From Mycoplasmatota bacterium (GTDB taxonomy: Bacteria > Bacillota_I > Bacilli_A > MAG-NZ), in contig CP074575.1 of NCBI GenBank assembly GCA_018394315.1, forward strand, positions 1,334,615 through 1,398,614: a stretch of 64,000 nucleotides of DNA, read 5' to 3'. The notes under the pieces were generated by a model, which saw only the letters and a program-made list of their open reading frames with translations, was not told the origin of the DNA and made no database searches. Shown piece by piece: positions 43,494 through 53,100 of the stretch. The translations under genes were made by a program, and so were the position numbers. Position 1 is the stretch's first letter. Each line of letters begins with the position of its first letter.

Positions 43494-43515
43494 AAGCGAT
43501 TATTCGCTTCTTTTT
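43494..43515 (+). terminator. Intrinsic terminator after tkt
   Basis: Six-bp stem AAGCGA / TCGCTT (loop TTAT) then CTTTTT. Confidence 0.75.
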
Positions 43516-43624
43516 GTAGCTTGGTTCCATATTTATGTAAGATATCTAGCATTCTACAATTTCCTAAATTTTTGAAGTATAATAATATTAACTGATGAGT
43601 TTATCTATTGAAATGGGGTGGATT

Positions 43625-44137
43625 ATGTTTAAACTTAAACCAAGTAATAAGAATTTAGAAGAAATGTTGAGACTACCAAAAGTTTCAAACTATGATTATC
43701 TTTTAACTACAGACAAAGATTTGGTTGAAGACGACAAAATAAACATAGTTTTTAAAGAAGCTCAAACACACAAGATAAATAGACTACTAGACTTAATAGT
43801 TAACGGTGAAGAAGTATTTTTGGTTGGTCACAATGAAAGAGGTCAAAAGAGAGTAGAAGTAAGGTCTATTCAATATGTAGAGACGTTTGGTGATGACGTA
43901 TATCTAGTTATGAAAGATTATAGGTTGTTAACAAAAAATAAACTCTACCAATTAGAAAAAGAACTGAATGATATAGATTTCATTCGTGTAAGTAAATCTC
44001 ATCTGGTTAATATTGGCAAGATACGATACATCAAACCTGCAATTAATTCTAGAATAGAGTTGATTATGAATAATGATGATATCGTAGAGGTCAAAAGAAC
44101 TTATTTAAAGGACTTTAAAGAAACTTTGAAAATTTAG
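43625..44137 (+). CDS. LytTR-domain DNA-binding regulator
   Basis: 170 aa. The C-terminal ~100 residues form a LytTR domain (VRSIQYVETFGDDVYLVMKD, LYQLEKELNDIDFIRVSKSH, LVNIGKIRYI). The N-terminal ~65 residues lack a receiver domain, so it is not a classical response regulator. LytTR proteins bind pairs of short direct repeats. ATG 43625 follows GGGGTGG; the frame's earlier ATG at 43595 has no ribosome site. It is 12 bp from the beta-propeller gene and probably regulates its own operon. Confidence 0.88.
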   Translation: MFKLKPSNKNLEEMLRLPKVSNYDYLLTTDKDLVEDDKINIVFKEAQTHKINRLLDLIVNGEEVFLVGHNERGQKRVEVRSIQYVETFGDDVYLVMKDYRLLTKNKLYQLEKELNDIDFIRVSKSHLVNIGKIRYIKPAINSRIELIMNNDDIVEVKRTYLKDFKETLKI

Positions 44138-44149
44138 GAGGGAATGAAA

Positions 44150-46246
44150 ATGTTTAAAGAGATTTTAATTGGTTTATTAGCTGTAATTTCTATATTATAT
44201 TTTATTAAACTATTTAGAGAATCAAGATTTAACTTTTTGCTTAGAAATAAGCAAAAGCAAATGAGAGTAATTAATACTAATGTTAATTTTAAAAGAGGTA
44301 CATTAGTAAAAGCTTTAGTTCCAGCAATGACAATTGCGTTAGTTTTATTAGCAAATCCAGGTGTTGAATATAATAAATTTTCAAACACTAATCCAAATGT
44401 AAAAATAGCTGAGATCAACTCAAAAAGTGATATTATGTCAATTTATAAGGACTTCCAAGAAAACATAAAGAATGATGGGTATTTCGGAAGAGGCGTTATT
44501 CTTGAAGTAGAAAAAGAAACTGAAGCTCTTCCTGAAATGACACTAGATAATTCTGAATCAATGCCTACAGAAAAAGCTGATGATTATTCAGAAACTAATC
44601 TTCAAGTAGTAGGTGTTGATGAAATTGATAATGTTAAAACTGATGGAACATTTATTTATTCAATAAGTGATGGTAAAGTAGTGATTACTCAAGCTTATCC
44701 AGCAGAAGAATTATCAGTTTATAAGAGCATTAAGTATAATCTAGAAGAAGAGTGTGTTGAAGAGAATTGTTATTCAGAATATCCAAGTGGTATGTATGTA
44801 GATGAAGACTATTTGATAGTAGTTGTTAATAAAAACACTCGTGTAAACTGGAAATATTACGAAGAGAAAAAAGAGAATGAAGATGACAGTGTTAGAAATA
44901 TGATTATGCCATATTGGTATGGTTCGAGTGATACGGCAGTATATGTTTATGATAAAGAAGATAATTTCGAATTAGTTTCTACTTTCGAATTATCAGGTAA
45001 TATGATTGGTACTAGAAAAATAGGTGACAATTTATTTATTATCACTAATGAGTATGTCAACTATCAAGCTATGGAGGAAGATGAAAATCTAGACGTGTTA
45101 CCAACTTATAATATTGATGGTGAAGAATATACATGTGGTTATGAAGATTTAATCTATATTGAGGGAACTGATCCATATGGATTTACTAATATTTATGGTA
45201 TCGATTTAGATAAGAGTGATGTTGATCTTGAAACGATACTAGGTAGTTCATCACATAACATTTATGTTTCAAGTAGTAATATCTATACAATTGACCATAG
45301 ATACCATTTCTTTGGTAGATTAGAAGGTTTGATAACTGATGCTAGTGAAAATGAAGAATTAACTACCATTTCAAAATTCTCATTAAATGATCATGAAGTA
45401 GAATTAACAGCTACAGGTGAAGTTAAAGGATATCCATTAAACCAATTTAGTATGGATGAATATAAAAATAACTTTAGAATTACAACGACTACAGGTTGGG
45501 GAGAAAATGTTTTAAATAGATTATACATATTAGATGAAGACTTAACAGAAATATCTGTTGTTGGTGAAACAAAAGAAGATAAAATTGGTAAACCTGAAGA
45601 AAGATTACAATCAACTAGATTTGTTGGCGATATTGTATACTTAGTAACATTTGAAAGAACAGATCCATTCTATGTATTTGATTTATCAGATCCACAAGAA
45701 CCAAAAAAACTTGGTGAATTAGAAATCACAGGTTTCTCTAGTTACATTCAACAAATTGATAAAAACCACGTTTTAGGTATTGGTTTTGAAGCAGATGATG
45801 ATGGTAGAACCACAGGACTTAAATTATCTGTATATGAAATTGATTATGACACGGTAGATGAATTAGGTTTAATTAAGGTTGAGGAAATTCATAAAGAAGT
45901 AATTGGTAATGGAGAAGGTAGTTGGAACTGGGCAAGTGTAACATATAATCATAAAGATTTAATGTTTAACTTAAATAAAGGTATTCTAGGGTTCCCATTA
46001 TCGCAAACTATTACGGATGGAAAACTATGGCGTCATCAAAGTGGATTCTTACTTTATGATTTTAGTCTAGAAGATGGATTCAAACAAATTGGTTATGCAA
46101 CTCATGGTGTAGAAGACTATAATGACTATGTTTATAAGGGATTATACTTAGATCATAATTTATACACAATTTCAAATCACAAGATTGCAGTTTCACCTTT
46201 AGATGATGTAGAAAACTTTATCAAAATTATAGAACTAGTAGAGTAA
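44150..46246 (+). CDS. Membrane-anchored beta-propeller domain protein
   Basis: 698 aa. Two N-terminal hydrophobic segments (about 3-20 and 52-69) precede an extracellular region of the Beta_propel family, with the signature YSETNLQVVGVDEIDNVKTD near residue 145. Repeated blade-like strands follow to the end. The role is unknown; it is probably an exposed binding or scaffold protein. ATG 44144 is too close to TAGGAGGG, so ATG 44150 is preferred. It is co-transcribed with the LytTR regulator and lies upstream of the FMN_bind-like lipoproteins. Confidence 0.8.
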   Translation: MFKEILIGLLAVISILYFIKLFRESRFNFLLRNKQKQMRVINTNVNFKRGTLVKALVPAMTIALVLLANPGVEYNKFSNTNPNVKIAEINSKSDIMSIYKDFQENIKNDGYFGRGVILEVEKETEALPEMTLDNSESMPTEKADDYSETNLQVVGVDEIDNVKTDGTFIYSISDGKVVITQAYPAEELSVYKSIKYNLEEECVEENCYSEYPSGMYVDEDYLIVVVNKNTRVNWKYYEEKKENEDDSVRNMIMPYWYGSSDTAVYVYDKEDNFELVSTFELSGNMIGTRKIGDNLFIITNEYVNYQAMEEDENLDVLPTYNIDGEEYTCGYEDLIYIEGTDPYGFTNIYGIDLDKSDVDLETILGSSSHNIYVSSSNIYTIDHRYHFFGRLEGLITDASENEELTTISKFSLNDHEVELTATGEVKGYPLNQFSMDEYKNNFRITTTTGWGENVLNRLYILDEDLTEISVVGETKEDKIGKPEERLQSTRFVGDIVYLVTFERTDPFYVFDLSDPQEPKKLGELEITGFSSYIQQIDKNHVLGIGFEADDDGRTTGLKLSVYEIDYDTVDELGLIKVEEIHKEVIGNGEGSWNWASVTYNHKDLMFNLNKGILGFPLSQTITDGKLWRHQSGFLLYDFSLEDGFKQIGYATHGVEDYNDYVYKGLYLDHNLYTISNHKIAVSPLDDVENFIKIIELVE

Positions 46247-46271
46247 AAGCGCATAACTATGCGCTTTTTTC
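46245..46271 (+). terminator. Intrinsic terminator after the beta-propeller gene
   Basis: Ten-bp perfect stem AAAAGCGCAT / ATGCGCTTTT, loop AACT, then Ts. Confidence 0.92.
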
Positions 46272-46296
46272 TTATAAACAAACTTAAAATCACTAA

Positions 46297-46335
46297 TTCA
46301 CAACTTGTTCACAAAAAAATCACAACTCTACCAAA
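46297..46335 (+). promoter_or_regulatory. 11-bp-phased TTCACA repeats upstream of the first FMN_bind-like lipoprotein (Pho-box-like)
   Basis: TTCACA (46297), TTCACA (46308), ATCACA (46319) and a degenerate ACCAAA (46330), each starting exactly 11 bp after the previous one. They end 12 bp before the start of the -35. Tandem TT[CA]A[CT]A hexamers with 11-bp phasing are the hallmark of PhoP/OmpR-family activator sites in Bacillus. Confidence 0.7.
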
Positions 46336-46341
46336 AGTCGG

Positions 46342-46370
46342 TAGACTGATTGTGCTACGTCCTATATAAT
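46342..46370 (+). promoter_or_regulatory. Sigma-A promoter of the first FMN_bind-like lipoprotein gene
   Basis: TAGACT (46342-46347), 17-bp spacer, perfect TATAAT (46365-46370), giving a leader of about 30 nt that contains AGAGGAGG. Confidence 0.82.
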
Positions 46371-46406
46371 AAGACGTAATAAAAAATTAGAGGAGGAAAA
46401 AATTAG

Positions 46407-49400
46407 ATGAAGAAATTATTTTCATTACTGGCTGCATTAGCTTTAGTTTTAACTTTAGCTGCATGTAACCAAGATCCACAGGAAATAATCAAAGAAGTAA
46501 TCAAGGAAGTTGAAGTTGAAGTTCCTGGTGAAACTGTTTACGTAGAAGTTCCTGGGGAAGAAGTTATTGTTGAGGTAGAAGTGCCTGGACCAACTGTAGA
46601 AGTAGAAGTTATCGTTGAAGTTCCTACAGATGTAGAGAACACAAGATTCTACAAACCTGGTGTTTATTTCAATAATACAGAAATTGGAACTGACGGGTTC
46701 TATACTTACACTGTAGTTATCGTAGATGCTTACGGTAAAATCGCTGGTGTAATGTTCGATGAAACAAAAACTACAAGTGAGTTTTTAGTTGACGAAGATG
46801 GACAATTATATGTATTTATTGAAGGTGATGGTAAAACTGTACCACACACTTATAGAGCAATCGATTCTGATGCTGATTTCAGTGAATATCCAACTGCTGC
46901 AGATGCAATCACTGCTGATGACTTAGTAGTAGGGATTCATCAAACTGAAATCGCTGCTTTAACAGAAATCGTAGCTCATGAATCTCGCCAAATCTTAGGT
47001 GAAGAAGCTTGGGTTGAACAAACTGAATTATTAGCTGCAAGAATTATTACTGACCAAACTACTTATGGTGTTGATACTGCTGTATCTGGTGCTGCTGTAA
47101 CTGCTGTAAACGTTGAAGGTGTTAAATTAACTAATGTTGATGTATTATTAGGATTAGTTCAAGACGTTTTAGTTGGTGAAGCTAAATTAGAAGAAACTGA
47201 CGTATTAGCTACTACTCCAGTTCATGGTTTATATGAAACTGGTTATGAGTTTGGTGTTACTGGTAGACAAGTTGAAGAAAGTGTAAACTATAACACTGCA
47301 TTCGTAGCTGTAGACCAATACGGACGTATCGCTGGTGTTTATACTGATGCTACTGTAGCTGCTACTGTTGAAGGTGCACATTCAACTGAATGGATTTCAG
47401 GTGCAGATTTCGATAACCAAGCTAAAGCATTAGGTGAAGCTATCGTTAAAAACCAAGGTGTTGCGTTTAATCTTTATGAAACTACTGATTACTTAGTTGA
47501 AGTAGATGAAGATTCAGTGCATCATTACACAAACCAAGTTGAAGGTTGTACTGTTGCTGTTGAAGATATGTTAACTGCAATCAATGATTCTTTAACTGAA
47601 TTAAGTGAATGGGAAGGTACTTTAAATGATGGTACTTACGTTGTTACTGGTGAAATGAGTCACGGTGGACATGCAGTTATGACTGTTAATGTTATTGGTC
47701 ATAATGTTGTATCTGTTTTCTTAGACAACACTACTCCAGTTGAACAAGCTTCTGTTTATAGAGACGAAGAATGGTTCCCTGTTTATAAATTTGATAGAGA
47801 ATGGTTATCTGAAGCAAATGAAGAAGAATCTCAAACTATCTTAGTTTATTTAGATACTGATGAATATATATCTGTTAATGAATATATCGCTGTTGATGGT
47901 AAAACTATCGATGCAGGTGATGAAGTTACATTATCTGAAACTGAATTAGCTGGACTAGAAATCGTTCCTGGTAACTATACTAAACAAATCTTAACTGATC
48001 GTTATGGTATGAACCCAGAAAATAACTGGTATACTCAAGCTAACACATTAGCTGCTGAATTCGTTGAAGTTGGACCTTACGGGATTAACTTAACTGATGG
48101 TGAACATACTGACGTTACTGGTGTAACATTCGGTCATGTTGATGAATATCAACAATTATTAATTGAAGCAATATTATTAGCTTTAGAAGAAGATACTGCT
48201 ACTATTCCTGCAGCGTCTGGAACTTCTACAACTGTATTACCTGATGGTACTTACTTTGCAAGTTTAGAAGCAAACTCTAAAGCTCAACAATATATGGCTT
48301 ATATGGTTGTTAAAGGTGGAAACATTGAATCTATCGTATATGACGTTGTTTTAGCTGATGGAGAAAATGTTACTACTAAATTAGCGTTAGGTGATGCTTA
48401 TGGTTTAGCTGCTGTTTCTGAATTAGGTGAAGATGGATTAGAATGGTATGAACAAGCTGCTAAATATGCTGTTGCTGTTATTGAAAACCAAGCTGACATC
48501 GTTGATGAAATTGAAGATACATTTACATATGAATTAGGTGCTGACTTCGGTGCTGCTGATTTCGCTACTAATGTAGATGGTGCTGCTGGTGTTTCTATTA
48601 ATACAGCTTCATTCGAAACTTTAACTCAAAAATTAGTTGAAGAAGCTTTAGTTGCTAAAATCGAAATGGAAGCTAATTTAATCTTTGATGCAATAGAAGA
48701 TAAAGATACATTATTCTATTCTGAAATGGCTTCATTCAGTATCGGTGTAGATTCTAATGACTTTATATTCGGTACAAGTAACGCTTCATTCGAATTAGAT
48801 TGGGAAAGTTCAGATAATGATGTATTAGACGTTGATGAAACTGTTGGAACTCCTGTAACATATGACTTCGTAGTTGAAGATGTAACTGCTAATACTGAAA
48901 TTACTATTACTTATGTATTAACATTTGATGAGTATGAATTCACTAAAGATGTTACTTACACAGTTCAAACTGCTGCATCTGCTGAATTAGCTGCTTTAAA
49001 TGCTGAAGAAGATAGTTTTGATGCATTTACTCAAATTGAAGGATTTAACTTTGATTTAACAACTATCGACCCAACTGTTGCTACTACTGATGGAACATTC
49101 TTAGGATGGGCTGATGAAGATTATGATGAAACTGCTCCTGTATATTTAATTACTACTTCAGGATTAGGTGTTGGTACTCACACTTTAACAGCATTAGTTT
49201 CTTACAACGCTGATGGTGATACTGTATCAAGAGATTTAGTTGTAACTGTTGTTGATGTTGATGATGCTTTAGAAGAAGTTGCTGCTACAGTTAAACCTGC
49301 TAACATTTTACATAATGGTGAAGTAACTAGTGAAGAAACATTTGAATTTAGTACTACTTCAAACATTAAAGGTATCACTGTTTCATGGACAGATCCTGCA

Positions 49401-49874
49401 GTTGCAAATGTTACTACATGGAATGGTACTACTAATGAATTAACTATTTTAAGAAGTTACCAAACTGAAAAAATTATTATGACTGCAACAATTACTGATG
49501 GTACAACTGACGTAGTTAAAGAATTCGAATTTAGAGCTGTTCCTGCTACTGCTGAAATCGTTAAAGATAGAGTAGAAGCTGTATTAGAATCTGCTAGCTT
49601 AGGTGTTAAGTATTTCGATACAAATACTTTAACTAATGTTGTTACTGGATTAGATGCTAAATTAGGTGTATTCGGAATTAACGAAGCTGGTCTTGTTGAT
49701 ATTGATTGGTCAACTGATAATGCTGCTGTTACTGCTGGTACAGATTTAGTAGCTGTTGCTGGTACTGAAGGTACTGTTAAAGTTACTGCAAAAGTTACAG
49801 TTCAAATGAACGAAGACACTAAAGTTGAAGTTGAAAAAGAATTCGAAGTTATCTTATTTGATTCTGTTGCTTAA
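46407..49874 (+). CDS. Large lipoprotein with four FMN_bind-like domains and an Ig-like C-terminus (paralogue 1)
   Basis: 1155 aa. Lipoprotein signal with lipobox LAAC (Cys at about 20), then a repetitive stalk rich in EVPGETVYVEVPG units to about residue 75. Four FMN_bind-like domains follow (about 79-265, 270-400, 412-590, 612-750), each with YxFxxxVxVDxxGKIxGV-type strands and a closing motif equivalent to SGAT. Those motifs are SGAA (Ala230), EGCT (Thr382), TGVT (Thr574) and AGVS (Ser730). From about 760 there are several bacterial Ig-like modules with SWE/DW...V..V patterns. It may carry flavin for extracellular redox, like PplA of Listeria; domain 1 has lost the acceptor Thr. Codon use suggests very high expression. 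Confidence 0.75.
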   Translation: MKKLFSLLAALALVLTLAACNQDPQEIIKEVIKEVEVEVPGETVYVEVPGEEVIVEVEVPGPTVEVEVIVEVPTDVENTRFYKPGVYFNNTEIGTDGFYTYTVVIVDAYGKIAGVMFDETKTTSEFLVDEDGQLYVFIEGDGKTVPHTYRAIDSDADFSEYPTAADAITADDLVVGIHQTEIAALTEIVAHESRQILGEEAWVEQTELLAARIITDQTTYGVDTAVSGAAVTAVNVEGVKLTNVDVLLGLVQDVLVGEAKLEETDVLATTPVHGLYETGYEFGVTGRQVEESVNYNTAFVAVDQYGRIAGVYTDATVAATVEGAHSTEWISGADFDNQAKALGEAIVKNQGVAFNLYETTDYLVEVDEDSVHHYTNQVEGCTVAVEDMLTAINDSLTELSEWEGTLNDGTYVVTGEMSHGGHAVMTVNVIGHNVVSVFLDNTTPVEQASVYRDEEWFPVYKFDREWLSEANEEESQTILVYLDTDEYISVNEYIAVDGKTIDAGDEVTLSETELAGLEIVPGNYTKQILTDRYGMNPENNWYTQANTLAAEFVEVGPYGINLTDGEHTDVTGVTFGHVDEYQQLLIEAILLALEEDTATIPAASGTSTTVLPDGTYFASLEANSKAQQYMAYMVVKGGNIESIVYDVVLADGENVTTKLALGDAYGLAAVSELGEDGLEWYEQAAKYAVAVIENQADIVDEIEDTFTYELGADFGAADFATNVDGAAGVSINTASFETLTQKLVEEALVAKIEMEANLIFDAIEDKDTLFYSEMASFSIGVDSNDFIFGTSNASFELDWESSDNDVLDVDETVGTPVTYDFVVEDVTANTEITITYVLTFDEYEFTKDVTYTVQTAASAELAALNAEEDSFDAFTQIEGFNFDLTTIDPTVATTDGTFLGWADEDYDETAPVYLITTSGLGVGTHTLTALVSYNADGDTVSRDLVVTVVDVDDALEEVAATVKPANILHNGEVTSEETFEFSTTSNIKGITVSWTDPAVANVTTWNGTTNELTILRSYQTEKIIMTATITDGTTDVVKEFEFRAVPATAEIVKDRVEAVLESASLGVKYFDTNTLTNVVTGLDAKLGVFGINEAGLVDIDWSTDNAAVTAGTDLVAVAGTEGTVKVTAKVTVQMNEDTKVEVEKEFEVILFDSVA

Positions 49875-49883
49875 TTATTAACA

Positions 49884-49919
49884 AAAGGTGGAACCCATAA
49901 ATGGGCTCCCCTTTTTTTG
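49884..49919 (+). terminator. Terminator after paralogue 1
   Basis: Imperfect stem of GGTGG-AACCCA with TGGGCTCCCC followed by seven Ts. The same GGTGGAACCC...CCCC design recurs after paralogue 2, showing that the duplication included the 3' end. Confidence 0.82.
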
Positions 49920-49998
49920 TTTATGCTACAAAACCAGACAAAATATACTAAATTTATTCATACTATTACAAAACTAGTAAGTACATATACCAAGTTGA

Positions 49999-50042
49999 TT
50001 CACAATTCATTCATATTTTTTCCATATTTTGTTAATAATCAG
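49999..50042 (+). promoter_or_regulatory. Four 11-bp-phased Pho-box-like hexamers upstream of paralogue 2
   Basis: TTCACA (49999), TTCATA (50010), TCCATA (50021) and TTAATA (50032), each 11 bp apart, run straight into the -35 hexamer TTGACT (50043), which is also in phase. This is a textbook layout for a PhoP/OmpR-family activator site and closely parallels the region before paralogue 1. Confidence 0.78.
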
Positions 50043-50071
50043 TTGACTACTATGCGTACCAAGTATATAAT
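50043..50071 (+). promoter_or_regulatory. Strong sigma-A promoter of paralogue 2
   Basis: TTGACT (50043-50048), 17-bp spacer, perfect TATAAT (50066-50071). A reading frame passes through this promoter from 49917, but it is not part of the gene. Confidence 0.9.
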
Positions 50072-50105
50072 AGGGTGTATTATAAAAAAAAGGGAGGAAA
50101 ATTTT

Positions 50106-53100
50106 ATGAAGAAATTATTTTCATTACTGGCTGCATTAGCTTTAGTTTTAACTTTAGCTGCATGTAACCAAGATCCAGAGGAAATAATCAAAGAAGTAAT
50201 CAAGGAAGTTGAAATTGAAGTTCCTGGGGAAACTGTTTACGTAGAAGTTCCTGGACCAGAAGTTACTAAGTATGTAGACGTACCTGGACCAGAAATTGAA
50301 GTAGAAGTTTATATTGATGTTCCTACAGAAGTAGAAAATACAAGATTCTACAAACCTGGTGTTTATTTTAATAACACTGATTTAGGAACTGACGGGTTCT
50401 ATACTTACACTGTAGTTATCGTAGATGCTTACGGTAAAATCGCAGGTGTAATGTTCGACGAAACAAAAACTACAAGTGAGTTCTTAATTGGTGGAGATCA
50501 ATTATATGTTTACGTTGAGGGTGATGGTAAAACAGTACCAAACACTTATAGAGCAATCGCTTCTAATGCTGATTTCAATGAATATCCAACTGCTGCAGAT
50601 GCAATCACTGCTGATGACTTAGTAGTAGGGATTCATGAAACTGCAATCGCTGAATTAACTGAAATCGTAGCTCATGAATCTCGCCAAATCTTAGGTGAAG
50701 CTTGGGTTGGAGAAACTGAATTATTAGCTGAAAGAATTATTGCTGACCAAACTACTTATGGTGTTGAGACAGCTGAATCTGGTGCTGTTATAACTGCTGT
50801 AAACGTTGAAGGTGTTAAATTAACTAATGTTGATGTATTATTAGGATTAGTTCAAGACGTTTTAGACGGTGAAGCTAAATTAGAAGAGTCTGAAGTATTA
50901 GCTACTACTCCAGTTCATGGTTTATATGAAGCTGGTTATGAGTTTGGTGTAACTGGTAGATTAGTTGGAGATAACGTAAGTTATAATACTGCATTCGTAG
51001 CTGTAGACCAATACGGACGTATCGCTGGTGTTTACACTGATGCTACAATGGCTGCTGATCTTGAAGGTGGACATGCGACTAACTGGATTACAGGTGCAAA
51101 TGAATGGGATAACCAAGCTAAAGCATTAGGTGAAGCTATCGTTAAAAACCAAGGTGTTGCGTTTAATCTTTATGATTCTACTGATTATGATGTAGTAATT
51201 GATGGTGATTCAGTACATCATTATACAAACCAAGTTGAAGGTTGTACTGTTGCTGTTGAAGATATGTTAACTGCTATCAATGATTCTTTAGGTGAATTAG
51301 ATGATTGGGGTACATTCAATAATGGTACTTATGTTGTTACTGGTGAAGTATCACATGGTGGACACGCGATTATGACTGTTGATATCGTTGGTAACGCTGT
51401 TAAGTCTATCTTCTTAGACAACACTTCTGCAGTTGAACAAGCTACTGTATTAAGAGACGATGAATGGTTCCCTGTTTATAAATTTGATAGAGAATGGTTA
51501 GATGCTGCAAACGAAGAACAATCTGAAACTATCTTAGTTTATTTAGATGTTGATGAATATATCGCTGTTAATGAATATACTGCTGATGGTAAAACTATCG
51601 ATGCAGGTGATGAAGTTACATTAACTGAAACTGAATTAGCTGGTGTAGAAATCGTACCTGGTAACTATACTAAACAGATTTTAAAAGAACGTTATGGTAT
51701 GAATGAAGAAAATAGTTGGTATACTCAAGCTAACACATTAGCTACTGCATTTGTTGCTGCTGGTAACCCTTACGAAGTTAATTTAACTGATGGTACTCAT
51801 ACAGATTTAACTGGTGTAACAATCGGTCATGTTGAAGAATATCAACAATTATTCGTTGAAGCATTATTATTAGCTTTAGAAGATGATTCTGATGCTCCTG
51901 CTGAATTAGTTGAATTTACTACTATTGGTGATCCTGATGCTGAATTAGCTGATGGTACTTACTTCGCCAGTTTAGAAGCGAATTCTAAAGGTCAACAATA
52001 TATGGCTTATATGGTTGTTGATGGTGGAGACATCCAATCTATCGTATTTGATGCTACACTAGTGAAAGATGAAGTTGTTACTACTAAATTATCTTTAGGT
52101 GAAGCTTATGGTATGGCTACAGAAGAAGATCAGTTAGAATGGAACATGCAAGCTGCCGCTTATGCTGCTTCTGTTGTTGAAGATCAAGCTGCTGTTGTTG
52201 ATACTATTGAAGCATCATTCACATATGAATTAGATGATGAAGTGCTTGCTGGTGATTGGGCTAGTGTTGATACTCCAGCTGGTGTATCAATTGATGTATT
52301 AAATTTCCAATCATTAACTGAAGCTTTAGTTAAACAAGCGTTAGTTGCTCAAATCGAAGTTGAAGCTGATGCAATCTTTACTCAAATAGCTGGTGAAGAT
52401 ACATTATTCTACTCTGAAATGGCTGTGAAACCATTCACATTTAATAGTACAGCGTTGACATTTGGAGATGACTCACAAGCTCTATTCGAAATTGATTTCG
52501 AAAGTTCTGATAACGATGTATTAGACGTTGATGAATTAGCAGGACCTCCAGCTACTTACCAATTTGTAACTGAAGACGTAACTGCTAATACTGATATTAC
52601 AATAACTTATACATTAACATTTGATGAGTATGAATTTACTGAAGATATTACTTACACAGTTCAAACTGCTGCATCTGCTGAATTAGCTGCATTAAATGCT
52701 GAAGAAGACAATTTCGATGCATTTACTCAAATTGAAGGATTTAACTTTGATTTAACAACTATCAACCCAACTGTTGCTACTACTGATGGAACATTCCTAG
52801 GATGGGCTGATGAAAATTATGATGCGGAAGCTCCTGTATACTTAACTACTACTTCAGGATTAGCTGTTGGTACTCATACATTAACTGCATTGGTTTCTTA
52901 CAATGCTGATGATGATACTGTTTCAAGAGATTTAGTTGTAACTGTTCTTGATGTTGATGCTGCTTTAGAAGAAGTTGCTGCTACAGTTAAACCTGCTAAC
53001 ATTTTACATAATGGGGAAGTAACTAGTGAAGCTGTATTTACATTCGGTAATACAACTGATGTTAAAGGTATAAATATTACTTGGAATGAAGATGTAGACA

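Noticed and set aside
49917-50105. N-terminal extension of lipoprotein paralogue 2
   Set aside because: It begins in the terminator of paralogue 1 and runs through the phased boxes and promoter; ATG 50106 gives the correct lipoprotein signal peptide.
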